The notes beneath the pieces are model-generated. The model ran no database searches. It worked only from the letters and a program-made list of their open reading frames with translations, and was not told where the DNA came from. Source: Ornithinimicrobium cerasi (GTDB taxonomy: Bacteria; Actinomycetota; Actinomycetes; Actinomycetales; Dermatophilaceae). Taken from it: a stretch of DNA of 64,000 bases. Each line of letters starts with the position of its first letter. Positions within the stretch are counted from its first letter, which is position 1. A program made the position numbers and the translations under genes. The stretch covers positions 62,001-126,000 of the forward strand of contig NZ_QZMN01000008.1 of the NCBI RefSeq assembly GCF_003702705.1, written 5' to 3'. Positions 8,507 to 17,174 of the stretch are shown piece by piece.

Positions 8507-9609
8507 TCCCCGACCAGCTGGACCGCACCACCGTCGACACCCTTGGCGCCCTGCACGACCGGGACGCCGTGCTGCCGAGCCGTGGAGGGGTCGGCGACGA
8601 CGCCGACCACCCAGGAGTCCGTCCCCCGGGCCGCGAGCACCTCCTGCACGCGGGAGGCCGTCCCCGCCGCGACGACGGCGACGAAGCCCACCCCCATGTT
8701 GAGCGTCTGCTCGAGATCGTCCAGCGGCACCCGCCCGAGCCGCTGGACCAGCCCGAAGACCGGCGGCGGTGACCACACCCGCTCGATGACGGCCAGCTCC
8801 CCGGTGGGCAGGACGCGGGCGAGGTTGGCGGCCAGGCCGCCGCCCGTGACGTGCGACAGCGCGTGCAGCCCGAGGTCGGCCCGGACGACCTCGAGCAGGG
8901 AGCGGGTGTAGATGCGCGTCGGCTCCAGGCACTCCTCCCCGAGGGTGCGGCCGAGCTCGTCGACGTGCCGGTCCCATGCCCACCCGGCGGCGGCGACGAC
9001 CCGGCGGACGAGGGAGTAGCCGTTGGAGTGCAGCCCGGAGGACGGCAGCGCCAGCACCACGTCCCCGCGCTCCACCCGGTGCGGCCCGAGGATCTGGTCG
9101 TGCTCGACCACCCCCGTGGCGGCGCCGGCGACGTCATACTCGTCCGGGTCGAGGAGCCCGGGGTGCTCGGCGGTCTCCCCGCCGACCAGCGCGACGCCCG
9201 CGAGCTCGCAGCCGCGTGCGATCCCGGAGACGATCGCCGCGATGCGCTCGGGGACGACCCGGCCGCAGGCGATGTAGTCGGTCATGAACAGCGGCTCGGC
9301 GCCGCTGACGACGATGTCGTCGACGACCATCCCGACGAGGTCCTGCCCGATCGTGTCGTGCACGTCCATCGCCTGCGCGATCGCGACCTTGGTGCCGACG
9401 CCGTCGGTGGAGGTGGCCAGCACGGGCCGGCGCATCCCCGTCAGCGCGGAGGCGTCGAACATCCCGGCGAACCCGCCCAGCCCGCCCAGCACCTCCGGTC
9501 GCTGCGCCCGTCGCACCGCGTCCTTCATCAGCTCCACGGCCCGGTCGCCGGCGTGGACGTCGACACCGGCTCCGGCGTAGGTGATCGGCTCGCTGCGGGG
9601 CGTGGACAT
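8470..9609 (-). CDS. purM: Phosphoribosylformylglycinamidine cyclo-ligase (AIR synthetase)
   Basis: Closes the imidazole ring of AIR in purine synthesis using ATP. The 379 residues carry the PurM motifs ATSTDGVGTKV, FMTDYIACGR, ALVGGETAEHPG, LPSSGLHSNGYSLVR, SHVTGGGLAANLARV and NMGVGFVAVV. The ATG at 9607-9609 follows a GAGAGGT ribosome site; longer open frame upstream is not conserved-looking. In many actinobacteria purM follows purF as an operon. Here a GNAT gene is inserted between them on the same strand. Confidence 0.97.
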   Translation of the reverse strand: MSTPRSEPITYAGAGVDVHAGDRAVELMKDAVRRAQRPEVLGGLGGFAGMFDASALTGMRRPVLATSTDGVGTKVAIAQAMDVHDTIGQDLVGMVVDDIVVSGAEPLFMTDYIACGRVVPERIAAIVSGIARGCELAGVALVGGETAEHPGLLDPDEYDVAGAATGVVEHDQILGPHRVERGDVVLALPSSGLHSNGYSLVRRVVAAAGWAWDRHVDELGRTLGEECLEPTRIYTRSLLEVVRADLGLHALSHVTGGGLAANLARVLPTGELAVIERVWSPPPVFGLVQRLGRVPLDDLEQTLNMGVGFVAVVAAGTASRVQEVLAARGTDSWVVGVVADPSTARQHGVPVVQGAKGVDGGAVQLVGDYPVSAGVTRTQ

Positions 9610-9701
9610 GCGGACCTCTCGTCGGGGGCGGGGTGGCACCAGGGTATGCCGTGGCGCACCGGCGCCGGCCGGTGCGCCGGGGCGCGGGTCAGGGGGAGGT
9701 G

Positions 9702-10685
9702 CTACCGGACGATCTTCTGGTACTCCGGCCGCCGGCCGACCACCTCGTAGCCCAGGGCGTCGTTCACCGCGATCATGTGGGCGTTGGACTCGGCGTTCTG
9801 CGTCTCGACCTCGCGCAGGGCCGGCTCGTCGGCGAGCAGCCACGACATCATCTCGCCCTTGAGGACGAGGCCCAGGCGGTGGCCGCGGTGGGCGGGGGCC
9901 ACCGTCGTGTCGTGCTGCGAGCCGAGCGACGGGCGCTCGGTGTCGACGGCGACGATCGTGTGACCGGCCAGCTGTCCGTCGGGGCGGTGGACGGCGATGA
10001 GGTGGTAGAGCCGGCTCGTCGGCAGCTGCGCCCGCTCGTAGCCCCGGATCCGCTCGACCGGGAAGACCTCGTCCTCGACGACGAGGTCGTCGTTCGGCGC
10101 GTCGTTGATGGCTGCCCACAGCTCGGCGAACGCCTCGATCATGTCCTCAGGGACGGCGCCCCGCACCCGGACCAGGTCGTAGGCCGCCGCCGGCCCGGAG
10201 CGGGCCTGCGCGACGCGGTCCCGCCAGCCCTCGGGAAGCCGGTCGAGCCGCTGCCGACGCACCGCCGACGTGGACCCCTGCACGTACCCGGCCGCCGTCA
10301 CGAAGGAGTGCCACGCCGCCGACTCCCAGAAGTTCGTGCCGAGGACGGTGCGCCCCCGGCTCGCCGCCTCCTGCTCGAGGTGACGCAGGAGGGCGCTCCC
10401 CAGACCCCGCCGCCGGTGCCCGGGGAGGACCGCCAGGTCCAGCCACCCCGATTGCAGGTTGTCGTAGCTGCTCGCCCACAGCCCCCCGGCGGCCACCACC
10501 TCGCCGTCCTCGAGGCCCACCCAGGAGGACGGGGGCTCACCGTCCCACCCGTGGGCCAGCAGGCCGCGCAACCGGGCCGGCGTCGCCGGGTGCGCCCACG
10601 GCGAGTCGACCGCCACGACGGCGCGGCCGAACGCCACCAGCCCCTCGACCAGCTCACTGTCCGGACCGACCCGCACGATCTCCAT
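9702..10685 (-). CDS. GNAT acetyltransferase, tandem double domain
   Basis: A 327-residue protein with two GNAT folds. The first (about 1-150) has the acetyl-CoA loop GHRRRGLGSALLRHL; the second (about 165-327) has AHRGHRLGLVLKGEM and ends with the NDALGYEVVGR helix-strand. Double-GNAT proteins of this length in actinobacteria include mycothiol-synthase-like and small-molecule acetyltransferases; the substrate is not evident. An AGGAGG lies 12 bases before the ATG, rather far, and no alternative start fits in between. It sits between purF and purM in the same direction. Confidence 0.85.
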   Translation of the reverse strand: MEIVRVGPDSELVEGLVAFGRAVVAVDSPWAHPATPARLRGLLAHGWDGEPPSSWVGLEDGEVVAAGGLWASSYDNLQSGWLDLAVLPGHRRRGLGSALLRHLEQEAASRGRTVLGTNFWESAAWHSFVTAAGYVQGSTSAVRRQRLDRLPEGWRDRVAQARSGPAAAYDLVRVRGAVPEDMIEAFAELWAAINDAPNDDLVVEDEVFPVERIRGYERAQLPTSRLYHLIAVHRPDGQLAGHTIVAVDTERPSLGSQHDTTVAPAHRGHRLGLVLKGEMMSWLLADEPALREVETQNAESNAHMIAVNDALGYEVVGRRPEYQKIVR

Positions 10686-10741
10686 GCCACCGACGATCCT
10701 CCTCCGCGACCCGCCCCGCCACGGCTTTTCCGGGGCTGCCG

Positions 10742-12322
10742 TCAGGGGCGGCGCACGGCCTCCGCGCCGCCGACCCCGGCGGTCACCACGACCCCCTCGA
10801 CGTCGAGGGTGCCGACGTCGGTGACGTCCACGCCGTCGGCCACCACCGGGAACTGCAGCTCGAGCACGTCCTTGCCGAGGCGGTCCTCGGCGGGGAGCTC
10901 GATCGGGTAGACGCCGGTGAAGCACGCGGTGCACAGCGACGAGGGCGGCTGGGAGGTCGACTCCACCATGCCTTCCTCGCTGATGTAGCCGAGGGAGTCC
11001 GCACCGATCGAGTGGCGGATCGAGTCGACCTCCAGGCCGGTGGCGATGAGCTCGGCACGGGTGGCGAAGTCGATGCCGTAGAAGCACGGCCAGCGCACCG
11101 GCGGCGAGGAGATGCGCACGTGCACCTCGGCCGCCCCCGCCTCGCGCAGCATCCGCACCAGTGCGCGCTGGGTGTTGCCGCGCACGATCGAGTCGTCGAC
11201 GACGACGAGGCGCTTGCCCTTGATGACGTCCCGCAGCGGGTTGAGCTTGAGCCGGATCCCCAGCTGGCGGATGGTCTGGCTCGGCGCGATGAAGGTGCGG
11301 CCGACGTAGGCGTTCTTCACCAGCCCGTGGCCGAACGGGATGCCGGAGGCCTCGGCATACCCGATCGCCGCGGGCGTGCCGGACTCCGGGGTGGGCATGA
11401 CGAGGTCGGCCTCGACGGGGTGCTCGCGCGCCAGGCGCCGGCCCATCTCCACCCGGGCGTCGTAGACCTCCTGACCGGCGATCGTCGTGTCGGGACGCGC
11501 GAGGTAGACCCACTCGAAGACGCACCGCTTCGGCTCGGCGGCGGCGAAGCGGCGCGAGCGCAGGCCGTCCTCGTCGATGGCGATGAGCTCCCCGGGCTCG
11601 ACCTCGCGCACGACCGCGGCGCCGACGATGTCGAGCGCGGCGGTCTCCGAGGCCACCACCCACCCCCGCTCGAGCCGACCGAGGACGAGGGGCCTCACCC
11701 CCTGGGGGTCGCGCGCGGCATACAGGGTGGTCTCGTCGCAGAAGACCAGGCTGAAGGCGCCGCGCAGCAGCGGCAGCACCCGCATCGCCGCGGCCTCGAC
11801 CGGCACGTCCTCGTCCGCGGTCAGCAGGCCGGTGATGAGCGCCGTGTCGGTGGTGTTGCCGCGGCCGACCTCGCCGCGCGAGGTGGACAGGTCGCCGCCG
11901 TGCGCCTCCTCGAGGAGGTCGCGCAGCTCGGCGGTGTTGATGAGGTTGCCGTTGTGGGTGAGCGCGACGGTGCCGTCGGCGGTCCCGCCGAGGGTGGGCT
12001 GCGCGTTCTCCCAGGAGTTGCGACCGGTGGTGGAGTAGCGGCAGTGGCCGACGGACAGGTGCCCCCGCAGCGAGCTCAGGGCGGACTCGTCGAAGACCTG
12101 GCTGACCAGCCCGACGTCCTTGTAGACGACCAGCCGCTGACCGTCGCTGGTGGCGATCCCGGCGGCCTCCTGACCGCGGTGCTGGAGCGCGTAGAGCCCG
12201 AAGTAGGTGAGCTTGGCGACCTCCTCGCCGGGCGCCCACACCCCGAAGACGCCGCACGCGTCCTGGGGCAGGCGCTCGTCGGGCAGGAGGTCGTGCGAGA
12301 GCCGTCCGTCAGGTCGTGCCAC
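10742..12322 (-). CDS. purF: Amidophosphoribosyltransferase
   Basis: Makes phosphoribosylamine from PRPP and glutamine, the first committed purine step. The N-terminal glutaminase begins at the nucleophile in DACGVFGVW (about Cys23), so a short propeptide is removed. The PRPP motif is VVVDDSIVRGNT. The cysteines in CVFEWVY, PCFYGIDF and LCTACFTG correspond to the four [4Fe-4S] ligands of Bacillus-type PurF. Length is 526 residues. I chose the GTG at 12320-12322; GATGAT six bases upstream suggests a leaderless start. Confidence 0.96.
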   Translation of the reverse strand: MARPDGRLSHDLLPDERLPQDACGVFGVWAPGEEVAKLTYFGLYALQHRGQEAAGIATSDGQRLVVYKDVGLVSQVFDESALSSLRGHLSVGHCRYSTTGRNSWENAQPTLGGTADGTVALTHNGNLINTAELRDLLEEAHGGDLSTSRGEVGRGNTTDTALITGLLTADEDVPVEAAAMRVLPLLRGAFSLVFCDETTLYAARDPQGVRPLVLGRLERGWVVASETAALDIVGAAVVREVEPGELIAIDEDGLRSRRFAAAEPKRCVFEWVYLARPDTTIAGQEVYDARVEMGRRLAREHPVEADLVMPTPESGTPAAIGYAEASGIPFGHGLVKNAYVGRTFIAPSQTIRQLGIRLKLNPLRDVIKGKRLVVVDDSIVRGNTQRALVRMLREAGAAEVHVRISSPPVRWPCFYGIDFATRAELIATGLEVDSIRHSIGADSLGYISEEGMVESTSQPPSSLCTACFTGVYPIELPAEDRLGKDVLELQFPVVADGVDVTDVGTLDVEGVVVTAGVGGAEAVRRP

Positions 12323-12404
12323 GAGCCGATCATCCCACAGGCCCGCCCGCGGGTATGCCGTCCCGCCGGGAATGCGGGACGCGTCACCTAGTGTTGTCGC
12401 GGGT

Positions 12405-13136
12405 ATGCGTATCGACGTCTGGTCAGACATCGCCTGCCCGTGGTGCTACATCGGCAAGCGCCGCCTCGAGTCGGCTCTCGAGGCCTTCGAGCACGCCGAC
12501 GACGTCGAGGTGGTGTGGCACAGCTTCGAGCTCGACCCCTCGGCCCCGGTGCCGCCCGTGGAGCGGTCGAGCGTGTCGTTGGCGAGGAAGTACGGCGGAG
12601 GTCCGGAGCAGATCTCGCAGATGCAGCAGCGGGTGAGCGAGCTCGCGGCGCAGGAGGGGCTCGACTACCGCCTCGAGGAGACCCTGCACCTCAACACCCG
12701 CGACGGGCACCGTCTCCTGCACCTGGCCCTGGACACCGGCGGCCCCGCGCTGCAGGACCGGCTGAAGGAGTCGCTGCTGGACGCCTACTTCGTGCAGGCC
12801 CTCGACGTCACCGACCGGGAGGTGCTCGGGCGCCTCGCGGGCGGGGTGGGCCTCGACGCGGCGGCGGTGGACCGGGTGCTCGGCTCGGACGAGTACGACG
12901 ACGCGGTGTCCGCGGACGTGCGGCAGGCGCGCGCCTACGGGGCGAACGGGGTGCCGTTCTTCGTGGTGGACGGGCGGTACGGGATCTCCGGCGCGCAGCC
13001 CACGGAGGTCTTCGCGGGCGCGATCGAGCAGGCGTGGGGTGAGAGCCACCCGGCGCTGACGACGGTGGCCGGAGCGGGGGACACCGGCGCCGACGGCGGG
13101 GTGTGCGGGCCTGACGGGTGCGAGGTGCCCGGCTGA
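12405..13136 (+). CDS. DsbA family oxidoreductase, FrnE-like
   Basis: A 243-residue cytoplasmic thioredoxin-fold protein. The active site CPWC sits in DIACPWCYIG near residue 11; the helical insert and the GVPFFVVDGRYGISGAQP segment with its cis-Pro match the FrnE/2-hydroxychromene isomerase-like branch. It has no signal peptide. An extra C-terminal CGPDGC motif could be a second redox or metal site. Its substrate is unknown. TAGTGT lies ten bases before the ATG. Confidence 0.88.
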   Translation: MRIDVWSDIACPWCYIGKRRLESALEAFEHADDVEVVWHSFELDPSAPVPPVERSSVSLARKYGGGPEQISQMQQRVSELAAQEGLDYRLEETLHLNTRDGHRLLHLALDTGGPALQDRLKESLLDAYFVQALDVTDREVLGRLAGGVGLDAAAVDRVLGSDEYDDAVSADVRQARAYGANGVPFFVVDGRYGISGAQPTEVFAGAIEQAWGESHPALTTVAGAGDTGADGGVCGPDGCEVPG

Positions 13137-13146
13137 CCCGGGCGGT

Positions 13147-13455
13147 TCAGCTGCCCAGGCTGCGGCGGTCGACCAGCAGGTAGAGGACCGCGGCCAGCAG
13201 CCCGACGACGATCGCGCCGGTGCTGGCGAGCAGGATGATCTCCTGCAGCAGCGAGCTGCTGGGGGCGTCAGGGCCGAGGAAGCCGATCAGCCCGCCCAGC
13301 ACGCCGCCGATCACCGCGCCGGTGACGAGGAAGCGGACGAGGTCGGGACGACGGCGCACCGGCACCAGGTCAAGGTCGTCGTCGCGGGCGTCGCGGGCGT
13401 CGCGGGCGTCGCGGTCGTCGCGGGCGTCGCGGGGATCGTGGTCGTCGCGGGGCAC
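13147..13455 (-). CDS. Small membrane protein with Arg-Asp repeat N-terminus
   Basis: A 102-residue protein. An N-terminal run of DARD/DRD units (about residues 8-26) comes from a 9-base tandem DNA repeat near 13378-13430. Two transmembrane helices follow, the first with GxxxG-like glycines (VIGGVLGGLIGFLG). I do not recognise a family. The GTG start is chosen for the GGGGGG purine stretch just upstream and a GATACT box. Convergent with the DsbA gene, ten bases apart. Confidence 0.65.
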   Translation of the reverse strand: MPRDDHDPRDARDDRDARDARDARDDDLDLVPVRRRPDLVRFLVTGAVIGGVLGGLIGFLGPDAPSSSLLQEIILLASTGAIVVGLLAAVLYLLVDRRSLGS

Positions 13456-13520
13456 GCCCCCCAGTATCCCCCACGCCCCGGTGTCCGCCCGCCTGACGGC
13501 CGGGCCCGGCCCGACCCCGC

Positions 13521-14858
13521 TCAGGGGGCCAGCTGGTGCTCGTCGACCAGCGACTGCGGGACGCTCAGCGCGACGTAGACGGTCGCGAGCACCATCACGG
13601 CCGCGACCCCGGCCAGGACCACCGGGATGCCGAGCAGCGCAGCCACCTGCCCGCCCACGACGGCGCCGAGCGGCATCGCGCCGTAGCCGATGACGCGGGC
13701 TGCCCCGCCGACCTTGCCCAGCAGGTGCTCGGGCACGAGGCGGGGCCGGAGGGAGCCGCTCACCACGTTGCCGATGACCCCGAGCGGCGCCACGAGCAGC
13801 AGGAAGGTCGCCAGCCCGAGGGCGTTCGGCCACAGGAGGGGCAGCAGGTTGAGGACACCGACGACACCCCAGCAGACGACCAGGACCCGCATCTCGCTCC
13901 ACCGGTTCAGCACCCGGGACGCCAGCGCGCTCCCGACGACGGCCCCCACCGGCATGGCCACCGCGACGAGCGCCCACACCTGGGGGGTGAGGCCGCCCGC
14001 CGACCCGGGGCCGACCATCCAGAGCACGATCACCGCGGCGAAGGCCGTCGAGGCGAAGTTCCACAGACCCCCGCCGAGGATCAGCGGCCGCAGCACCGGG
14101 TGCCGCCACAGGGTGGTCATCCCCTCCCCCAGCCGGCCCAGGGTGGAGCCGACGGGTGGTACCGCGCGGTGCGGCGCGACATACCTGCCCCGCAGTGCCA
14201 CGGTGAGGACCAGCGCGGCGAGCAGGACGACCACGGCAGGGACGCCGACGACCCAGGCGGCGCCGACCGCGACGAGCAGACCGGCCAGGGGCGGGCCGAC
14301 GAACCCGTTGGCCACGTGCTCGACCCCGAGGAGGCGGGAGGTCGCCCGGCGCAGGTCCGTCGCGTCCCTGCCCACGAGGGCGGGGACCTGGGCGGAGGCG
14401 GCGAGGTCGGTGAAGACCTCGGTGACGCCGTAGGCCAGCGCCATCGCGATGAGCCACCAGATGGACAGCTCCCCCGCGACGGCCAGAGCGGCGGCGCCCA
14501 GCAGCAGGAGCCCCCGGGCGCTCAGAGCCACCGTCATGGTGCGGCGGCGGTCCCAGCGGTCGACCAGGACGCCCGCCGGGATGCCGAGGAGCAGCCAGGG
14601 CAGCCAGACGGCCGCGGTGAGCAGGCCGATGAGCTCCGGCGAGCGGGTCATCGTGATGGCGACGAGCGGCACCCCGGTCGCGACGACGCCGTCGGCGAGG
14701 TTGGCCAGGCCGACGGCGGAGAGGTGGGCCGCGAAGCGACGGCCGAGGGGGCGCGGCCCGTTAGCGGCGTCCGGTCCTGCGCCGGGGGCGGCATGGGCGG
14801 CGGCAGGGGTTCCGGCAGCGGGGCCGGCGTCTGACTTCGCGGCGGGGACGACGGCCAT
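13521..14858 (-). CDS. MFS transporter, drug-efflux type
   Basis: A 445-residue permease with about twelve transmembrane helices. The loop 2-3 motif is AGVLVDRWDRRRTM, as in MFS enterobactin/macrolide efflux-like (DUF894) proteins. An Ala/Pro-rich cytoplasmic leader of about 45 residues comes first. The ATG at 14856-14858 follows GGAGAGCT. It diverges from an ArsR-like regulator, the classic layout of a regulated efflux pump. Substrate unknown. Confidence 0.88.
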   Translation of the reverse strand: MAVVPAAKSDAGPAAGTPAAAHAAPGAGPDAANGPRPLGRRFAAHLSAVGLANLADGVVATGVPLVAITMTRSPELIGLLTAAVWLPWLLLGIPAGVLVDRWDRRRTMTVALSARGLLLLGAAALAVAGELSIWWLIAMALAYGVTEVFTDLAASAQVPALVGRDATDLRRATSRLLGVEHVANGFVGPPLAGLLVAVGAAWVVGVPAVVVLLAALVLTVALRGRYVAPHRAVPPVGSTLGRLGEGMTTLWRHPVLRPLILGGGLWNFASTAFAAVIVLWMVGPGSAGGLTPQVWALVAVAMPVGAVVGSALASRVLNRWSEMRVLVVCWGVVGVLNLLPLLWPNALGLATFLLLVAPLGVIGNVVSGSLRPRLVPEHLLGKVGGAARVIGYGAMPLGAVVGGQVAALLGIPVVLAGVAAVMVLATVYVALSVPQSLVDEHQLAP

Positions 14859-14881
14859 CGACAGCTCTCCTCTAGACTGGG

Positions 14882-14929
14882 TGCAGAAGAAGTTATGCAA
14901 AGAACTCTCTGCAAAGGTATCTCTGCATC
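14882..14929. promoter_or_regulatory. Candidate operator with repeated TGCA-AGA half-sites between pump and regulator
   Basis: The AT-rich gap holds ATGCAAAGA (14895-14903) and its near-perfect inverted mate TCTCTGCAT (14920-14928), with another TCTCTGCA (14906-14913) between and TGCAGAAGA (14882-14890) outside. These are most simply binding sites of the divergent winged-helix regulator, controlling itself and the MFS pump. TATCTC lies six bases before the regulator ATG. Confidence 0.6.
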
Positions 14930-15544
14930 ATGAGCGAGCGCAAGCCCCCCAACCCGGCGCACCGCGGACGGCCGGCGACGGCCTCGGAGATGAAGGCTTT
15001 CGCGCACCCCCTGCGGATGCAGCTCTACCGCCTCCTCGGCGACCTCGGACAGGCCACGGCGAGCGGCCTCGCCCGGGAGACGGGCGAGAGCACCGGGCAG
15101 ACGAGCTACCACCTGCGCCAGCTCGCGAGGTACGGCTTCGTCGAGGAGGTCGCCGACGCGGGCACGTCCCGCGAGCGCTGGTGGCGCCCGCTCGGCTTCT
15201 CCTACGACGTGCCCGGCGAGCCCGACGACCCGGTGACGCGCACCTTCGGGCGCTGGCTCACGGACAGCCACGCCGCCACGCTGGACGCGGTGGTGCAGCG
15301 CTGGGCCGAGGAGTCGCCGGAGTGGCGCGAGGCGAGCACGATGTCGAGCACCGGGACCTGGATGACGAGCGAGGAGCTCGCCGCCCTCACCGAGGAACTC
15401 CTCGAGGTCGTCGACCGCCACACCACGGCGTCCAAGGAGCGTCGCGAGGCAGCAGGCCCGCCGGCGGGGCACCTGCCCGCGCGCGAGGGTGAGCGGCGGG
15501 TGCGCGTGTACGTCGACGCCGTCCCCCTTCCACCCGCCACCTGA
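14930..15544 (+). CDS. ArsR-like winged-helix transcriptional regulator
   Basis: A 204-residue protein. The N-terminal winged helix (about 18-90) reads KAFAHPLRMQLYRLL, then ATASGLARETGESTGQTSYHL, the recognition helix, and RYGFVEEV; this is the HTH_20/ArsR style. The C-terminal helical region may sense a ligand. No metal-binding Cys cluster is seen. It is divergent to the MFS pump and the gap between them has repeated half-sites, so it is likely the pump's local repressor. Confidence 0.87.
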   Translation: MSERKPPNPAHRGRPATASEMKAFAHPLRMQLYRLLGDLGQATASGLARETGESTGQTSYHLRQLARYGFVEEVADAGTSRERWWRPLGFSYDVPGEPDDPVTRTFGRWLTDSHAATLDAVVQRWAEESPEWREASTMSSTGTWMTSEELAALTEELLEVVDRHTTASKERREAAGPPAGHLPAREGERRVRVYVDAVPLPPAT

Positions 15545-15554
15545 CCCCCGCCTT

Positions 15555-15614
15555 TTCGACCGCCCGTCGGCCTGCCATGGCGTGCCGATCAGCGGTCGAA
15601 GAGCAGCGGTCGAA
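15555..15614. repeat. Left palindromic element of the nuclease unit
   Basis: TTCGACCGC at 15555-15563, GCCATGGC at 15574-15581 and GCGGTCGAA at 15592-15600, with a second GCGGTCGAA at 15606-15614 on the gene side. The outer arm extends to CCTTTTCGACCGC (15551-15563) pairing exactly with GCGGTCGAAAAGG (15606-15618). Confidence 0.85.
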
Positions 15615-15643
15615 AAGGAGCGGTCACCCCGACCGCCCCGCGC

Positions 15644-16618
15644 TCAACCCGACCTGCGACGTGCCGTCCCCAGGGCCCGTGCCACCTGGTCCATGAACGC
15701 GTCGGGGCACGTGCGGAGGCCGAGCACCGGGATCTGCAGCGTCACGAGGTCACGCCGCGACATCCCCACGTGGTTCAGGCGCAGCGCGTCGTCGATCTGG
15801 GCCGTCCCCTGGAAGTGCTGCGCTCCCTGGATCTCCACGTGCACCCCGAGCTCGTCCCAGAAGACGTCGAGGTAGACACGGCCGCGCGGACCGGTCCGCA
15901 GCACCTGCCGGCTAGGCACCGGTATCCCCCGGCGGCGACACTCGCCCGTGAAGTCGAGCTCCCCCAGGGAGTGGGCCCCGTCGCAGACGTCGCGCACGAC
16001 CTCGTCGAGAACCCGCCGTCGGGACGAGTAGCCCACGCTCTCCCAGCACGCGAGCAGCGCCTCCGGCGTCGTGAGTCGCTGCTGCACCGTCATCGCGAGG
16101 ACCGTCGCCGCCTGACGGTCGGACACCGCCCACTGGGCCGCCCGGATCGCTGCGACGTGCGGCTTCGTCCGTCTCAGACCCGTCTCGACGATGTCTCCGG
16201 ACCGCCGCAGCCGGTGGTGGAGCACGCCTGGGAGGCTGCGCACGTGCGCGTTGTTCGGCACGCTGACGTGCACGACCCGCTCCGACCATCCCGTGAGGCC
16301 CGCAACCAGCAACGCCGTGGGGCCGTCGAGCACCGACCGCTGCCCGGACTCCCACAGGGCCCACCACCAGAGCCCCTCCCCCACCGGCTCCGTCGTGCTG
16401 ATGCACAGGGTGTGGCGGCCGGCGGGGACCCACACGCCGTGCTGGACCTCGACCTGGACCTGTCCTCGCGTCAGCCCCGCCCCGAGGAGCATCCCGTGCG
16501 TCACGACGCCGCCGTGGTCCAGCGCGAGCTGCCGGGCGATCCGGTGCCGCCGTGTCCGCTCCAGCTTCGACGCAGCCGCCCGCTGCGCGCGCGGCCCGAC
16601 CGCCCCGTTCCCCACCAT
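15644..16618 (-). CDS. AbiEi-like winged helix plus DUF559/PD-(D/E)XK nuclease domain protein
   Basis: A 324-residue protein. The N-terminal part (about 24-75, ALDHGGVVTHGMLLGAGL then VWVPAGRHTL) is like the winged helix of AbiEi-type type IV antitoxins. The C-terminal DUF559/Vsr-like nuclease has Asp251 in YLDVFW and Glu262-x-Gln264 in HVEIQGAQHF. The middle is a conserved helical region of this actinobacterial family. No AbiEii toxin gene is next to it. It lies between two mirrored palindromic elements. The ATG at 16616-16618 is the first possible start. A role in DNA cleavage is inferred. Confidence 0.8.
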   Translation of the reverse strand: MVGNGAVGPRAQRAAASKLERTRRHRIARQLALDHGGVVTHGMLLGAGLTRGQVQVEVQHGVWVPAGRHTLCISTTEPVGEGLWWWALWESGQRSVLDGPTALLVAGLTGWSERVVHVSVPNNAHVRSLPGVLHHRLRRSGDIVETGLRRTKPHVAAIRAAQWAVSDRQAATVLAMTVQQRLTTPEALLACWESVGYSSRRRVLDEVVRDVCDGAHSLGELDFTGECRRRGIPVPSRQVLRTGPRGRVYLDVFWDELGVHVEIQGAQHFQGTAQIDDALRLNHVGMSRRDLVTLQIPVLGLRTCPDAFMDQVARALGTARRRSG

Positions 16619-16717
16619 GCCCCGATCCTGCCGCGCCAGGATGTCCGCGCCCGACGTTATCCCCAGGCACGGCGGCTCGACGGCCTACGCGACTCCCCGT
16701 CCTGGCCACCACCCCGA

Positions 16718-16777
16718 TTCGACCGCCCGAGTTCGACCGCTGTCCTGCATGCCATGGCGCTCCGAGAAGCGGTCGAA
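16718..16777. repeat. Right palindromic element of the nuclease unit
   Basis: TTCGACCGC at 16718-16726 and again at 16732-16740, GCCATGGC at 16751-16758, and GCGGTCGAA at 16769-16777. The spacings (5 and 28 bases) equal those of the left element in mirror image; reverse-complemented, the two 60-mers agree at about 45 positions by my hand alignment. Confidence 0.85.
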
Positions 16778-16793
16778 TCCCGCGGTCGGCCGC

Positions 16794-17174
16794 TCAGCCG
16801 CAGACTGACCCCAGGGGCAGGTGTGCCGCGAGGTCGGCGCGGATGCCGGAGCTGCGGACGGCGCCGCTCGCCTCCGCCTCGGCCCAGGCGAGCGACCCGG
16901 TGACCAGTGCCAGCCACGTGCGGGCGTCGGTCTCCACGACGTTGGTCGGGGTGCCGCGGGTGTGCCGCGGACCCTCGATGCACTGCACCGCGCCGTAGGG
17001 CGGCACCCGGACCTCGACCGACCGCCCCGGCGCCAGCGTCGCGAGCTCCTCCAGGGAGTAGCGGACCGCGGTGGCGACCGTCGCCCGGGGGACGTCCTCG
17101 CCCGGGCCGGCCGCACGCCATACCCCCAGCGCCTCCTCACCGGCGGCGACGTCGACCCGACGGCGCGGCGGCAC
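16794..17174 (-). CDS. SCP-2-like (sterol carrier family) protein
   Basis: A 126-residue protein. The pattern of a buried amphipathic core with RSVEVRVPPYGAVQCIEGP and a closing ADLAAHLPL segment fits the actinobacterial sterol-carrier family proteins of about 120-130 residues, often near purF. It probably binds a lipid-like ligand; actual role unknown. Its GTG directly abuts the TGA of the arginine deiminase gene (TGAGTG), so it is the second gene of that operon. Confidence 0.75.
   Translation of the reverse strand: MPPRRRVDVAAGEEALGVWRAAGPGEDVPRATVATAVRYSLEELATLAPGRSVEVRVPPYGAVQCIEGPRHTRGTPTNVVETDARTWLALVTGSLAWAEAEASGAVRSSGIRADLAAHLPLGSVCG

Larger units (their letters stand above)
15551..16779. 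mobile_element. Putative nuclease-gene unit bounded by inverted palindromic elements
   Basis: Two 60-bp elements (15555-15614 and 16718-16777) with the same internal plan lie in opposite orientation on either side of one nuclease gene. They read TTCGACCGC, 28 bases centred on GCCATGGC, GCGGTCGAA, 5 bases, GCGGTCGAA (left), and the mirror image (right). The unit separates the purF region from the SCP-like gene, which are often neighbours in actinobacteria. There is no transposase, so this is inferred mobility, not a known IS. Confidence 0.5.

Noticed and set aside
15644..16618. Type IV toxin-antitoxin system from the AbiEi-like domain
   Set aside because: No AbiEii nucleotidyltransferase toxin gene lies on either side, and the protein carries its own nuclease-like domain, so it is not a simple antitoxin.
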